From: Bursaphelenchus xylophilus | Taxonomy: Eukaryota > Nematoda > Chromadorea > Rhabditida > Aphelenchoididae | Length of the DNA: 64,000 nt | NCBI GenBank assembly: GCA_904066235.2 | Contig: CAJFCV020000006.1 | Coordinates: forward strand, 6,696,001-6,760,000 | Direction of reading: 5' to 3' | Part shown: one piece after another, positions 38,301 through 50,042 of the stretch | Numbering within the stretch: position 1 is the first letter of the stretch | Layout of the letters: each line of letters begins with the position of its first letter | The notes under the pieces: generated by a model | Seen by the model: the letters and a program-made list of their open reading frames with translations, nothing else | Database searches by the model: none | What the model was told of the DNA's origin: nothing | Program-made: the position numbers and the translations under genes

Positions 38301-40884
38301 GTTTCTTCCCGTTATGGACGGACATGATGAGTTTATGTAATAGTGAAATTATTCCAGTCGCTGAGAAGACAAGATGGCTAACCCTTTGGGTTGTGGTCGA
38401 TTTTGAATCGAAAAGTGGTCGCTGGATTGCCTTGAATGCTCTGAAGGCATTAAAAAAGTCAAAAACAACTCGCGTTGGATTTATTCAATCTGGTGATGTC
38501 AACTCCCCATTAAACAAATTCATTCATGGAATCATCAGGATTCTTCCTATGGAGGTGGCTAAAGAAGTATTGACTAAGAAGTTAAGCGATGAGAAGTGGT
38601 TACGAGATGCCGTTCAGAATCCTCTTCTCCTGGAAGAATTGAAAGTCAAAGTAAGCATGGCATCATAGACTTGGCATTTGTAGGATTTGGATGTTGCTGC
38701 GTTCAAAAAAGAACATTCGAATTTGGATTATTTCGATTTGAAACTGGAGAATGAGTTTTCCCGAAGAGTAGTTGGAGAAGGCAAACAAGCTGTTATCACC
38801 AACGGCGAAGTCTTTGGCCCTTTTGAAGCGTCTGAAACTCTCGAATCTGAAGACATTTCTCTCCTTGAACATCTTGCCAAACAGCGAGGAGCGATTGAAC
38901 TGGCAGAATCTATTGAGAAAATGGACGTTCCTCTAACGAATGACAAGTCTAGCGATGTTTTCTTAAGAGTTTCAACAGCGTTTTCAAAGTACGCAGTGAA
39001 GAAGGAACGGCGGCAACTGAGCCTGGCTTCGGATACTGAAAGTGTTGTTTATCTGCTGGCTGGAGATCAGAAAAGAGGAGTGCTCGATCTTACTCTGGTG
39101 GTGGACCCATTGAGTAAAGGAGCACAGAAGTTGTCAGCAGTTGTTACTGGATTGGCTAGAGTAATCAACTGTGATATCAAAATAGTCATGAACCCTAAGG
39201 CTAAACTCAGTGAATTACCCTTGAAAAGGTTTTTCCGATTCTCACTCTACGAGGAATTGCTTTTCGATCCAAATGGAAAAGTGGTCAACCCTGTGGTCAC
39301 TTTTTCCGAACTCCCTAACAAGCAGTTATTAACTTTAAACATTATCCCTCCGGACGCATGGATGGTTCAGCCAATATTTGCTAAATATGATTTGGATAAT
39401 ATTAAAATGGATTCCGTAAGTCTTCTGATTAACTGCTTAACTTCTTAGGTTGGACAAGATGATGTCATTGCTGTTTACGAATTGGTTCACATTCTCTTGG
39501 AAGGTCACTGTTTTGACGTTGAGAGCGGATCCCCACCCAGAGGGTTACAGTTCATTCTGGGAACGCCGAAAACTCCTGCTATCTTTGACACTATCGTAAT
39601 GGCTAATTTGGTAAGCGCGAGATGCTTGTCTGAACTCTTCTAGGGTTACTTCCAATTGAAAGCTTCTCCTGGCGCCTGGGTACTGCAACTTCGAGAGGGA
39701 CGGTCACGAGACATATATGATATTCATAACCATACCAACACCGAGAGTCAGCAAGGTGTCCAGAATATCAGAGTTGTCATTGACAGCTTCTTGGGCCGGG
39801 TTATTCGAGTTCGCGTCGGGAAGAAGCCTGGAAAAGAGAACGAGGGACTTCTGTCGGATACCGGCAGTAAAGATGAAGTCCCGATGTTCCCAGAAGAAGA
39901 GGAAGAATCGATTTGGTCTTCATTATCGAATAAATTAGTTGGTGGAGAGAAGCACGATCAAATCAACATATTCTCTTTGGCTTCGGGTCATCTGTACGAA
40001 AGGTTTATTAGAATTATGATGGTATCAGTAGTCAAGAACACAAAGCATCCTGTTAAATTCTGGCTCCTGAACAATTACTTGTCTCCGCAGTTCAGAGTAA
40101 GTGTTCGCATTGGAGGACAGTTTATTTTTAGGAATCTTTACCTAAAATGGCCAAGTTTTACGGGTTTGACTTCGAATTGGTAGAATATAAATGGCCTAGA
40201 TGGCTTCATCAACAATCAGAAAAACAGCGGATTATGTGGGGATACAAGATCCTTTTCCTCGACGTCCTCTTCCCCCTTAACATAAAGAAAATCATCTTTG
40301 TTGATGCTGATCAAGTTGTTCGTACTGATATGATGGAACTCATGAATTACGACTTGGGTGGGGCTCCATATGGCTACACTCCCTTCTGTGACAGTCGATC
40401 TACCATGGAAGGATTTAGATTCTGGAAGAAGGGCTACTGGGCGAATCATTTGGCTGGCCGCAAGTATCATATCAGTGCGTTATACGTAGTAGATCTGGCC
40501 AAGTTCCGACAAATCGCCGCGGGTGATAGACTTCGAGGACAATACCAGGGACTCAGTGCCGACCCAAATAGTCTTTCCAATTTGGATCAGGATCTCCCCA
40601 ATAATATGATCCATCAAGTCAGGATCAAGAGCTTGCCTCAAGAATGGCTGTGGTGTGAGACATGGTGTTCCGATGAAACCAAGCAACAAGCGAAGACAAT
40701 AGACTTGGTAAGCACAAAAATAAAATGTTTATTCTTTTAGTGCAATAATCCGGAGACCAAAGAACCAAAGTTGGATTCAGCCATGAGAATTATTCCTGAA
40801 TGGACGGACTACGATAACGAAATCAAGAGAGTTCTGAACGGGGAATTGAAGCCAGAGGAAAAGGATAGTCATTCTGAATTGTAA
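35336..40884 (+). CDS. uggt-1: UDP-glucose:glycoprotein glucosyltransferase (UGGT)
   Basis: The ER folding sensor that re-glucosylates misfolded N-glycoproteins for calnexin/calreticulin. The start at 35336 gives a signal peptide ([19 protein letters not shown]). A long N-terminal sensor with thioredoxin-like domains follows (for example [55 protein letters not shown]). The C-terminal GT24 catalytic domain shows [39 protein letters not shown], the metal-binding [40 protein letters not shown] and [12 protein letters not shown]. It ends DSHSEL, an HDEL-like ER retrieval signal. Full length, about 1,500 residues with many short introns; the longest, near 37640-38225, holds a family D MITE. Exons between 37630 and 38380 are the least certain. 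Confidence 0.95.
37792..38165. mobile_element. MITE family D copy 3, in a UGGT intron, without the tRNA module
   Basis: The ends contain GGGGCTCCTACTCTTCTACG and GTAGGAGCCCCCATAAAAGT with ACTTTCC. The interior (CCCCTTTTCGCTTAATTTTT, GTCTTGGCACAAAAATTTAT) is the reverse complement of copy 1's right half, so it lies in the opposite orientation. The 200-odd bases with the TTCG hairpin and tRNA-like segment are absent. The left tip is damaged. Confidence 0.8.
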
Positions 40885-40954
40885 TGCCGGGTTTTAGCTT
40901 CCCTAACACAATTTTTTTTGCAGCAATAGTTTTCTGCTTACAAAATTTGTTTAA

Positions 40955-41341
40955 CAGGGGAAGTGCTTCAAGTGCGACGCTCAGTTTCATAAAATTTGGC
41001 CCAATTTTATAATATTTTTTCAATGAATCCGAGACTCCAAAGTCCCTGCTTTGCAGAAACGATTGAGATTTTTCGAATTTTAGGTAAAAAGTTTCATGCC
41101 TATGTCTGCTGTAGAGGGTAATGTTTCCACAAAAAAAATAAAATTTTTCCGCACGAAAGTGGCAAATTTATGACCAAAAAGTTTTTTTTTCTCTGACCGC
41201 TCTCGGCGTTTCGCGTTCTCTATCGGTGGCAAATATCTTTGCATATCTCGGGTGCTCCTGCAAAGCGCGAGCTAAAGTTTTCAGGAATTGTGTGCAAATT
41301 TTTTTTTTAAATCTAGGCGTCGCACTTGAAAACTTTCCTTG
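40955..41341. mobile_element. MITE family B copy 5
   Basis: The left end CAGGGGAAGTGCTTCAAGTG and right end CGTCGCACTTGAAAACTTTC with CTTG are flanked by TAA on both sides (40952-40954, 41342-41344). It is 387 bases and starts about 70 bases after the UGGT stop. Confidence 0.82.
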
Positions 41342-41424
41342 TAAGTGGGGTTTTTAGCTTGTATTTCCTTTTTTCACATTTTCTTAATTGCCTTATTTAT
41401 TTGTTAAACTGTTAAAATAATGAA

Positions 41425-42060
41425 CGATTACATCACACTTGCAATGATACGGTATGATTTCTTCCTAAACATGTTCTATCGTATAATTTTGCCCCGCGAT
41501 TTGCGTGCGTTTGAAATTGGACAGACTTTTTTCGCTGCAATCGTTGTCACTATTGAATAATCAAAAATCTGTCCATTTTCGCGCTCCGTCCAACGGTAAA
41601 AGTTCCTTATTTTGGCCACAACTTATAACTTTGCGGAAACTGGTCGGAATTAGCCCAAATTTAGCGTGCACGCTCAATTCATCGTTGTGAATGCCCGGAC
41701 AGTGGATTTAGTTAGTGAGGTACCTTCTTTTTTACGTACCACCTTACCCTTGAAAAACCGCTGCAGCCTGTGATTTTACACTTTATACGATGAAACATGT
41801 CCGGAACTAAACTTATTGCCTCCGTATGGAACTAAATGAGTCGTCACAGCCTTCGTAGGTACCCTTAAAACTATAGAGCTATTATAGTAATTCAGTGCCA
41901 GCTAGATCGAAGCGTTTTTTCCTAACTTTAGTGCCCAAGCTTGGGCGCAGTTCGCGGGGTACCTTTGTTGTGGCCAAAATAAGGAACTTTTTCCCGTCCA
42001 ACTTCTGCCTAATTTCACTCTGTCCATTTTCCACGAAGCCCTTTTGAAACCGCCTTGTGG
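41425..42060. repeat. Dispersed promoter-associated repeat upstream of MRPL23
   Basis: ATTACATCACACTTGCAATG and CTAAACATGTTCTATCGTAT recur at 47510-47575. TTGAAATTGGACAGACTTTT recurs at 35067 and, reversed, near 53340. GGGCGCAGTTCGCGGGG (41943-41959) and TTTTGAAACCGCCTTGTGG (about 42043) recur at other gene starts. It may be an old transposon, a promoter module, or both. Confidence 0.5.
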
Positions 42061-42077
42061 TGTGAAAATAAATTACG

Positions 42078-42638
42078 ATGTCGTCGAGGATCGCGAGATT
42101 ATGGCAGCCAGGAAACCCTCAGATTCGATGTTTTTTGCCGGATTTCTGGATGAGGTTTAACGAAACATACGATGTGGGATATCAAAGACTTCCTCAAAAT
42201 GCAGCGGAGTTTGAGGTGGATCCTCAAATGACCAAATTTGATATTAGACAGTACTTGGAAAAGATCTACAATCTTCCAGTAAGGGAAGTTCGCACCAGAG
42301 TAAGTTATTTTTCTTCATTATTTTTGTTACTTCTCAGAATGTCATGGGAAAGATGAAGTATGACAACCCCTTCAGTCACCGCTACAGAAGAGCGTATTTC
42401 AAGGAACCTGATCAAAAATACGCCATTGTGTTTTTCGTAAGTTATGGGTGTAGATAACGCATTTTTATGAATTTAGAAGAAAGGAACAGTAATCGAACAC
42501 GAGGTATTCGAAGATCCTAAAGTCATAAACTCCTTGAAGAAACAGTTCGCAACCATGGAGAAACAGGCCGATGCACAGACTCACAATGAGAAGTTTGCAA
42601 ATCGAAATCGTGGGAGGGTCGGCCGTTTATTAGACTAA
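42078..42638 (+). CDS. mrpl-23: Mitochondrial large-subunit ribosomal protein MRPL23
   Basis: A uL23m mitoribosomal protein at the exit-tunnel region. Three exons: MSSRIARLWQPGNPQIRCFL and PDFWMRFNE, then MTKFDIRQYLEKIYNLPVRE with VRTR; exon 2 NVMGKMKYDNPFSHRYRRAY; exon 3 KKGTVIEHEVFEDPKVINSL ending RGRVGRLLD. The blocks FLP.FW...MT..DIR.YLE.IYN.PV..VRTR match MRPL23 well, and the length of about 155 residues is normal. It converges on SEC15, with 66 bases between stops. Confidence 0.92.
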
Positions 42639-42704
42639 TCCAAATTGTTTTTGTTGTTGTAGGTTTTATTGTTCATAAATCTTAGAAATATAAATTACAT
42701 CACA

Positions 42705-45700
42705 TTATGTATTGTTGCGTAGTTGTCGCAGTATCGTATCATACAGTTTCTTTCGATCTTGGGCACGTCCGATGCCAAAGAACCCGCTACTTTTCTTTTC
42801 GAATTCGATTATTCTGGAGGATTGAGTGATCATTACCGACAAACTTACTTTTCTAACAATGTAGAAGCGCTTTGGGTGGTAACCCGGACATATTTGCTGT
42901 TTCGCTGGCTCCGTTCAGCAAGATAGGTTGACCAATCTTCGTTCATCACCAAGTCCAATAATTGTCGTATATGCGCAAAAGTCATCGGTAGGGTGGAATC
43001 ATCAAACCCGTCAACTGGCCGGCTTGAAGCGAAGAGCTCGCATTGCATCAAGTCCAGGTTAAATTGATCCAGGGCTCCTCGACTTATGCATTTAAAGTCC
43101 GGTGACAATAACGTCGAATAGAGCCGGTCGGCCAAAAATTTGCAGGCCTAGAGGTACCGAAAATGCGATTTCCATTAACACTTACTTGTAGACAGACATG
43201 ACGTGCTAAAACCGTCGGGAGGTTTGTAAATGATCTGAAAGTTGTGCCTAAGAAGTTGATCAGATCGCTGATGTAATCACTAGAAACTCCATTCGATTGA
43301 GACAATTCCCAGTCATAAGTTGCTGAAGTTCCGTAATGATATACGACTCGTGGTTACTTACCGAGCTCGAAGAACTGTGAAATCCTGTCCTTGAGAGATT
43401 CCTCGATTAATTGTTCCACTTCAGAACGCGAATCATGAAAGACCTGACTTTTCAGAGGCTCCAAATGACTCGACGAGGTTGACGAACCATCCCCTTTACT
43501 CGTAATCTTCGTGATATACCGCTCTAAGCTCTCGCAAGACTTTTCCAGGTATCCCATATTGATAGTTATTTGAACTAACTAAAAAATACTTATAAATATA
43601 GGGTTGGGCTCACCTGAATCAGAGATCGTTTCTTTGATCTGACGAATGCCTTTAGAGAGACAGCCCATCTTTCGAGTAATAAGTTAGCAGACTTCCTTAT
43701 CGTATCCTCCACCTCGTTTTGACTCAACCCTAGACTTTCCATAAAGCCAAGGCATCCCTTCAGATACTGTTTAGACTGTTGAAAAACCCGTGGGACAAAT
43801 GCTGAGAAGGGTAACGTACGCGGGAATGACTCCTAAAAGAAATCCATTGCGTTGTTAATTTGGCAGAATTTTTCAAAATGCGTAAAATTGCCGTCATTTT
43901 GGCCAACAAGGGAAGTGCCCCAAGTGCGACGCTCAGATTTTGACAAAACTTTGCAACATTCGCCAGGCACCGACCACATATCAAAACTCGCGCTTTGCAC
44001 GGGCAGCCGAACATTGAACGATCCTTGCCGCCGAGAGAGTACGCGGAGAGCGGTCAGATAGGAAAACTGTTTTAGGCCATATCTTTACCAATTTCGTGCG
44101 GAAAAGACTATTTTTTTGGAAACGTTACTCTATAGTAGAAAGGCGCATAAAAGTTTTATGATAAAATTCGCAAAAAAATGTCACATTTTTACCAGCTTTC
44201 GATCTAAAAATCTCAGTCGCTTCTGCAAAGGGCTAACTAGGAGTCTCGTATCTCTTCGAAAAAATTAGTCTAAATTTGTGCCAAGTTTTATAAAAATCTG
44301 AGCATCACACTTGGGGAGAATTTAAAATTCTGATATATGAAGCTTTCACACGCGAGTTTAACATGGGCTATGATTAATACTGCGAATATTAGTCGCAACT
44401 AGTATTACTACTTATTTCATTGGTCTTTTTGACAAAAAGGAGAAATTTAGTTCCTAAAAATTTTAAATTCATAAGGTTTTTTAGGAGAAATTTACAAAAA
44501 TTTGAAAATCAAAACGACAGAGCAATTTGACGTGACGAAAACGATGGCAGTTTGACAATGTGACTAACCGTCAAGTTGACGACTTAACAACAATAGTTTT
44601 TTATGAATTGGAACTTCCTCAACAAAAATTTTTAAGCTTACATTTTCTTGCACTCTTTTATAAAGCGGGAAATCATCCATAATGGCTTTTAAGTCCTCCT
44701 CGTTATTTACAACAATGGGAGTGTAATTGTCCTTTTCCAACGCGATCTCAAATTCTTTACAGTACTCTTTCATGAATATTTCGTTATACTGATCCCTAAA
44801 TATAATGTGAGAAATTAAATAAAAAACATGCCTGAAGGTTTGTAATAGATTATAGACGGCCTCCACTTTGTAATCATAATGTTTCATAGTGACAATGAAC
44901 ATCAAGATCATCTTCTTCATCTTCAACATTGTGGCAACATCGAAGCAGTTGCCCTTAAATATCAGATTCCCCAAATGAAATAAACTTACAAAGTGTAAAT
45001 CCATCACGGAAGTTACTTTCTGGAGAGCGATCTCCCAGAGATGGTCTTTATGGGCCTCGGTGACCAAGGAGGGTTCATACTTCATTATCGTATCTTCCAC
45101 AATAAAGAACCCCATCACTTCATTCAGATATTTCATATAAGTTGCAGGATTAGGACCCTAAAGATCAGATAATCAACAGAGATTGCAAACATACTCCTTT
45201 GAGACCGGTCGCGCAAACCTCGATCTGTTCCCGGCGTTGTTCTCGATAATATTTTTCGAAGATCTCCTTCTCGCCGAGCACATTAAACACCTGACAACAG
45301 CTATGAATGGGGCCGTAATCAATCCTATCCTGGGCATTAAACTCCTCTTCCTCCTCTTTTCTGGACGACATTCTTATAACTTCGCTCCTCTTCTTTATTA
45401 TGGAGCCATCAGCTTCCACAGAATATCCTCCGGTCTCATTTCTTTTGGCAATGTCATCTCTTTTGTTTATATTGAATATGTTCTCTCGATTAGACGTCTA
45501 AAGTAAGCTTCCATCATTATACGACCAAAAGGTTAGTTCCCGTACCTTTTTACAAGCATCTTCTCCAATTCGACCACAAACTTTCTGGACACTCTCCAAG
45601 AAATCCTTCAGTTCAGAATAAGAATTGTCCCTAATTTGTTGTCGGATTGGAATTACCGACTTCGAAAGGGAATTAGTGAACCTATACTTGTTGACATGAG

Positions 45701-46368
45701 GAATATAATTGTGCTCCAATTCTTCGACAACTTTCAAAGCAGGCAAATATCTAAAACAAGACATGAAACTCCCAAAAATCCTACTTTTTTTGCTCCATTA
45801 ATTGTTTTAATTTTGTATAACTTTCAAGAACAGGAAGACACATAGAAATCTGGTCAATCGCTATATTTGCATTCTTCTGCAGCTTTCTGTATCGACTAAC
45901 TTCCAAACTTATTCTATTCAACTCCGCGCCATCAGCCTTAACAGCGTTACTAATCTCCGTGACAGTGTTCTAAACAAGTCTAAATTATACATCAAGTAAT
46001 TACTACCTTAATAACACTGCTTTTATCTCCCAACGATGATAGATCACCCACTGAGTCCAAAAAACCCTGATAATGATAAGTGCAGACCTTGAGGATGTTT
46101 TTATCATAATGGGCGATCCTTCTGGATAACGCCCGCGAAAATTTATGAACATCGCCAGAATCATATATGGCTCGCAATACCAGGCCTATTGATCCAGAAT
46201 CCGTGGTTTCAAGTTCATACAGAAAGAACTCTTGCTCTGCGGTCATCTCAGGATCTAAAATTTATCTATAATATTCTACTATAACATACATGCATGGTAT
46301 GAAGTGGAACCTGTCTCACTGCTGTTTGTGACACCATCCTTCGTCGAATTGGTAGATAAGGTCCCCAT
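42705..46368 (-). CDS. sec-15: Exocyst complex component SEC15 (EXOC6)
   Basis: The Rab-effector subunit of the exocyst, tethering secretory vesicles to the plasma membrane. Exon 1 (ATG at 46368) reads MGTLSTNSTKDGV and joins to AYPEMTAEQEFFLYELETTD. Further blocks: LCxxHYQGFLDSVGDLSSL-type helix, MCLPVLESYTKLKQLMEQKK, YLPALKVVEELEHNYIPHVN, SELKDFLESVQKVCGRIGED, VMGFFIVEDTIMKYEPSLVT, FRDQYNEIFMKEYCKEFEIA, then after a MITE-filled intron MGYLEKSCESLERYITKITS, DWELSQSNGVSSDYISDLIN, QFNLDLMQCELFASSRPVDG and a final exon GFFGIGRAQDRKKLYDTILR ending QLRNNT. All match EXOC6 in order. The intron at about 43830-44640 is unusually large because of nested repeats. Confidence 0.94.
43851..44591. repeat. 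MITE family A copy 5, split by MITE B copy 6 (SEC15 intron)
   Basis: The outer ends GTTGTTAATTTGGCAGAAT and CCGTCAAGTTGACGACTTAA with CAAC match family A in reverse. A B element occupies 43906-44316, beginning CAAGGGAAGTGCCCCAAGTG and ending GAGCATCACACTTGGGG, with its last tip missing. Confidence 0.78.
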
Positions 46369-47766
46369 GGACAACAGCTAATTTATGCACAACACGGCGG
46401 TTTCACACAACAGAAAAGCGGGAACTTCGTTTTGTCCTTTTTTGAAGCGGGGGCGCAGCTCGCGGAGGCAAAAAATGACGTTTTTTTACTGTAACTTTTG
46501 AACTAACAGTCGAATCGAAAATCGACCAGGGATTTAGAAAATAGAAGTTGTCTTTTATCTAATGACGTATTAAACACATTGCAGAAGTGGAAACGGAGAC
46601 CAATTGTCTGTGGCGCTAAATTTGCCTATGTTGAGGATACCGTATCAAAACCAAAAGTCAAAATGGGAACTTGATATGAAGAAGTGGATATGTAAATACA
46701 CGATTCCGAGTCGATAGACACCGAAAACGTCGAAAAAGGTTGACTGAGCGAGAAGTTATGACACCCAAAAAACATGCTGATTTTTGGCAATTTCGAAAAA
46801 CTACAGTATCCTTCGAACAAACAGTCGGATCAAAAATCGACCAGGGATTTAGAAACTACTTTGTCTTAGCTATATTTTGGTATACAGCATGGCTAAGTAG
46901 GTGATCAAATGAAGAGACTTCTCTGTGGCCGAAAGTACATTGGTCATGTTGTAGTAGGTGAAAGTTGATCGTGAGACAAATGCAAAGGTGGTTATGAGGA
47001 GTTAGGGTGCTACTACAACTCAGTAAGCAATAATCGTTTAGAATCAGCGTCGATTTTGCATTAGCGAGGACTTGTGGTATAGTAGGCACCATCACCGTAT
47101 CCACTTCAACTATCAAGGCTTAAGCCAATAAAAGACCATATATTACGCTTAGACTGTGCTCCTCCATCTTTATGTTTATAAATTAAACATTTAACAATTA
47201 TTTTAGCCTCATATAACCACAGCTGGTGTTGATCGGGTATGCCACTATATGTACAATATTGCCGGTAAGCAGCGTTTAAAAAAAGTTTCGGTTTTTGTTG
47301 GTCCCATAGGTTCTAATGCTTCCTTTACATCTTTGAACGGGTTTGCTTCCTCTATTTAATTAAAATACGGCCTGATTGCTGTTTTAATATTCATTTAAGT
47401 AAGCATGTTAACCGTCACTTCATTTGATGATTTTAGAAATCTTAATGTGAATTCTGAATTAATTATTGGTCTGAAAAGATCAAGAAAATTTTTTTTTATC
47501 CTTTTAGTATCAATTACATCACACTTCTGATGAAACTGTACGATTTCTTACTAAACATGTTTCATCGTATACCTTCCTCTGCAAGCTGCGCGTTTTTTAT
47601 TTTTTTCCCACCACGAAAGATACCTTTGAAACCGCCGTGACAAATAAATTTGATTTCATAGAAGAATCATTAATTTCCAAACTGCGCCCCATAAATAAAA
47701 CTGCAGTTACAAAGTTGTACGAACAAACCTTTATTTCAAAGACAGAAAAAGATTCGTAGACATATA
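46369..47766. other. Intergenic region with repeat echoes, no gene recognised
   Basis: GGGCGCAGCTCGCGG lies at 46451-46465, about 85 bases upstream of the SEC15 start, with GGCGGTTTCACAC near 46391. A 38-base phrase containing AAAATCGACCAGGGATTTAG occurs twice (46501-46540 and about 46817-46855). 47510-47640 resembles 41425-42060. No convincing exon was found; an 86-codon minus frame at 46856-47116 has no family resemblance. Confidence 0.4.
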
Positions 47767-48152
47767 TTATTGAGCCTTCTGCTGAATGATTTTCAATTGA
47801 TATTTCTTCTTCAGTCGGAAGGGAAAGTACTGGACTTGGCAGGGAAAGATTCGATTAGGACCAAGAGCTTCAATACAACACTTAAAAAGAACTTGTTATT
47901 ACACTAACCAAACTTAAATCAACCACGGACCTGCACAGACACCTCTTTGTATAGCTCATTTACTTCCTTCTTCTCTGGAATCGCTTTAAACTCAAGACTT
48001 GTGAAAGTCGGATGGCATTCTAATTTGATGCAAAGCGCATGGACTGAATTCTTGGTTATACGAACAACATCTTCCAAATTCTTAGTTGCCGAACTAAACT
48101 TGCTCCAGTCAACTTTTAAAGGAACCGCGTCCTCTCCAACCGTCTTCTGCAT
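47767..48152 (-). CDS. Small protein of unknown function, about 111 residues, two exons
   Basis: Exon 1 starts at the first ATG in frame (48152: MQKTVGEDAVPLKVDWSKFS) and ends ELYKEVSVQ; the intron is about 46 bases (GTCCGTGG...TTTTTAAG) in phase 0; exon 2 reads CCIEALGPNRIFPCQVQYFP then FRLKKKYQLKIIQQKAQ and stops. Frame and splice sites agree and the composition is protein-like, with a basic C-terminus. It could be a small complex subunit, but I do not recognise the family. There is no signal peptide or membrane segment. Confidence 0.6.
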
Positions 48153-48404
48153 TTTCACAATGAAAACCGACAAAGACGATCAAAACTACTTTTTCAAAAA
48201 TATTATGTATAATTATTTATTTTACAAGGAAAGTACTTCTATGGGGTGTGGAATTACCGGTCGAGATATATATCAAAAAATTCGCAAAAATTTTCTGATT
48301 CAGAATATATAAAAATTAGCTGCCTAATTTTGGTCTATCAGCGAGTTTTTTCAATAAATGTTTTTCTCGAGGAAAAAAATCTGCGGCAACAAAAGCGCGC
48401 TCGG

Positions 48405-49603
48405 CAGGGGTGGCCACCGGGCCGGCCCGGCCCGGCGAAGCCCGGCCCGATCGGGCCTAAACGGGCCGGGCCTGGCAAATTTTGAAACGGGCCGGGCCGG
48501 GCCTGCTTTTTACCGGGCCGGGCCGCGGGCCTGAGCCATTTTCAGGCCCGGCCCGGCCCGGTTTTGTCGAAATGCCAAGCGTTTGGCATTCAATGTTTTC
48601 GCGCCGGAAAAATTTTTGGATAGGTTTGTATTTTTAGTATATCAAGTTCTACAATAGTTTATTACTTTATAGTACTTTTTTGCATATATGTTATAATATA
48701 AGGTCCAAATTAGAACATATAATACATATACGATAGTTCTTAGCAGATTTTAGCACACTACAGAGGCGGTAAGATCAAAGGAAAATTTCCAGCTCGCGCC
48801 CTAACCGGGCTTTTACAGGGCCGGGCCGGGCCGGGCCTGATTTCTACCGGGCCGGGCCGGGCCTGCAAAATTTTGAACCGGGCCGGGCCGGGCCTGGGAT
48901 TTTGCCGGGCCGGGCACATCGTTGGCGCGTAATTGAAAAGTGATTTTTTAGCTTGACGGCTCCATTATTGAGTGAAAAAATCGGAACGAAACGCCACAAA
49001 CTTTGATTTACCACGACCGGTTTTACGCCAACACGGTTGATCGATATATCGAAATAATTGTGTTTACGCAAATTTGACGTGTTGCGGCTGCCACTTGCGC
49101 TAAATCTGTATTGTAAAATCGTTTCTTGAGCTCAGAATTTCACGCTAAAGTTGACCTATAATAACAAAAGATTGACCGGTAACTTGACCCTCGATCCCAA
49201 TCTTGGGGTTCTCGATAGCTCATGAGCTGCATGAAGATATGACGAAGCTGAACACAAAAAATCAGACCAGGTTTCAGAGCTACTTTTCGAGAAAATTCAA
49301 CTTCATATTATACTAGACATCCGATTTCAATGGATTCCTAAAAATCAAACAAAAAGTGAAAATAGCGACTTACGTTCCTATACCACTAATTTTCGAAATG
49401 TTTTCTTTGCTCTCCGATTAGCACTGGTCGATTTTAGTTTCTGCGGAAAATAAAAAGTGAACTTTCCGATTTTTGCACAACGCCAAAACTTTTTGGCACT
49501 GATAAATTTAGTCGTGGTGGGACAAACCATAATTAGCAGAAAAAAACGACGTGCCGGGCCCCGGGCCTGAAATTTGGAAAAAGAGGCCCGTTTGCCACCC
49601 CTG
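48405..49603. mobile_element. hAT-type non-autonomous element, GC-rich, nested in family D
   Basis: The ends are CAGGGGTGGCCACCGGGCC and, mirrored, GGCCCGTTTGCCACCCCTG, the classic hAT terminus (CAGGGGTGGC). It is flanked by a perfect 8-base duplication GCGCTCGG (48397-48404 and 49604-49611), as hAT transposases make. The outer parts are runs of GGGCCGGGCC in both orientations separated by TTTTGAAAC or TTTTTACC spacers; the middle is ordinary AT-rich DNA with no transposase frame. Confidence 0.9.
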
Positions 49604-49611
49604 GCGCTCGG

Positions 49612-49700
49612 TCTCTTCCTTCGGAAGAGAGCGGTGTGGCCGAGTGGTTAGAGCGCTAGATTGGAAATCCGAGGGGAACGGGTTCGATTCTTTTTGCCTC
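49612..49700 (+). ncRNA. tRNA-Ser-like sequence with upstream TTCG hairpin, second copy
   Basis: TCTCTTCC-TTCG-GAAGAGA, then A box TGGCCGAGTGG, then GCGCTAGATTGGAAATCC in anticodon-arm position and B box GGTTCGATTCT. It looks derived from a serine tRNA (compare the TTAGATTGCTAA arm of tRNA-Ser GCT). The anticodon position would read GGA, not used in eukaryotic serine tRNAs, and the T stem is broken, so it is a pseudo-tRNA or a SINE-like head. Confidence 0.55.
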
Positions 49701-50042
49701 ACTAGAACCCATCTTTTACATTGGAACTACTTTTAAGGTGTAGTTGTAATCCAATTTGATATTTTAAGGCTTGTCAAGGCCTCAGAATTTAGTTGAGCAC
49801 AAAACAAAATTTTTTTATTGGTAAAAACACGGTCAAAAAGACACTTGCATGGTGTCGCGAGAAAACTTCTGAGGACAAAAACATGTCATTAGACCAAAAT
49901 TAGGCAGCTAATTTATATATATTCTGAATCAGAAAATTTTGCGAATTTTTTGATATATATCTCGACCGGTAATTCCACACCCCATAGAAGTACTTTCCTT
50001 GTTAAACTTGCGTCTTTTCACTTACAGACAATAATATCGCAG

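Larger units (their letters stand above)
48225..50001 (+). mobile_element. MITE family D copy 2 with tRNA module and nested hAT element
   Basis: The ends CAAGGAAAGTACTTCTATGG and its complement are flanked by TTA on both sides (48222-48224, 50002-50004). Inverted ends run about 100 bases. Without the 1.2-kb hAT insertion the element is about 570 bases, close to copy 1 (593). Only the termini and the hairpin/tRNA module are clearly shared with copy 1; the rest differs. Confidence 0.88.

Noticed and set aside
46856..47116. 86-codon minus frame upstream of SEC15
   Set aside because: No homology, no acceptor or donor context, many His/Leu/Thr runs typical of chance.
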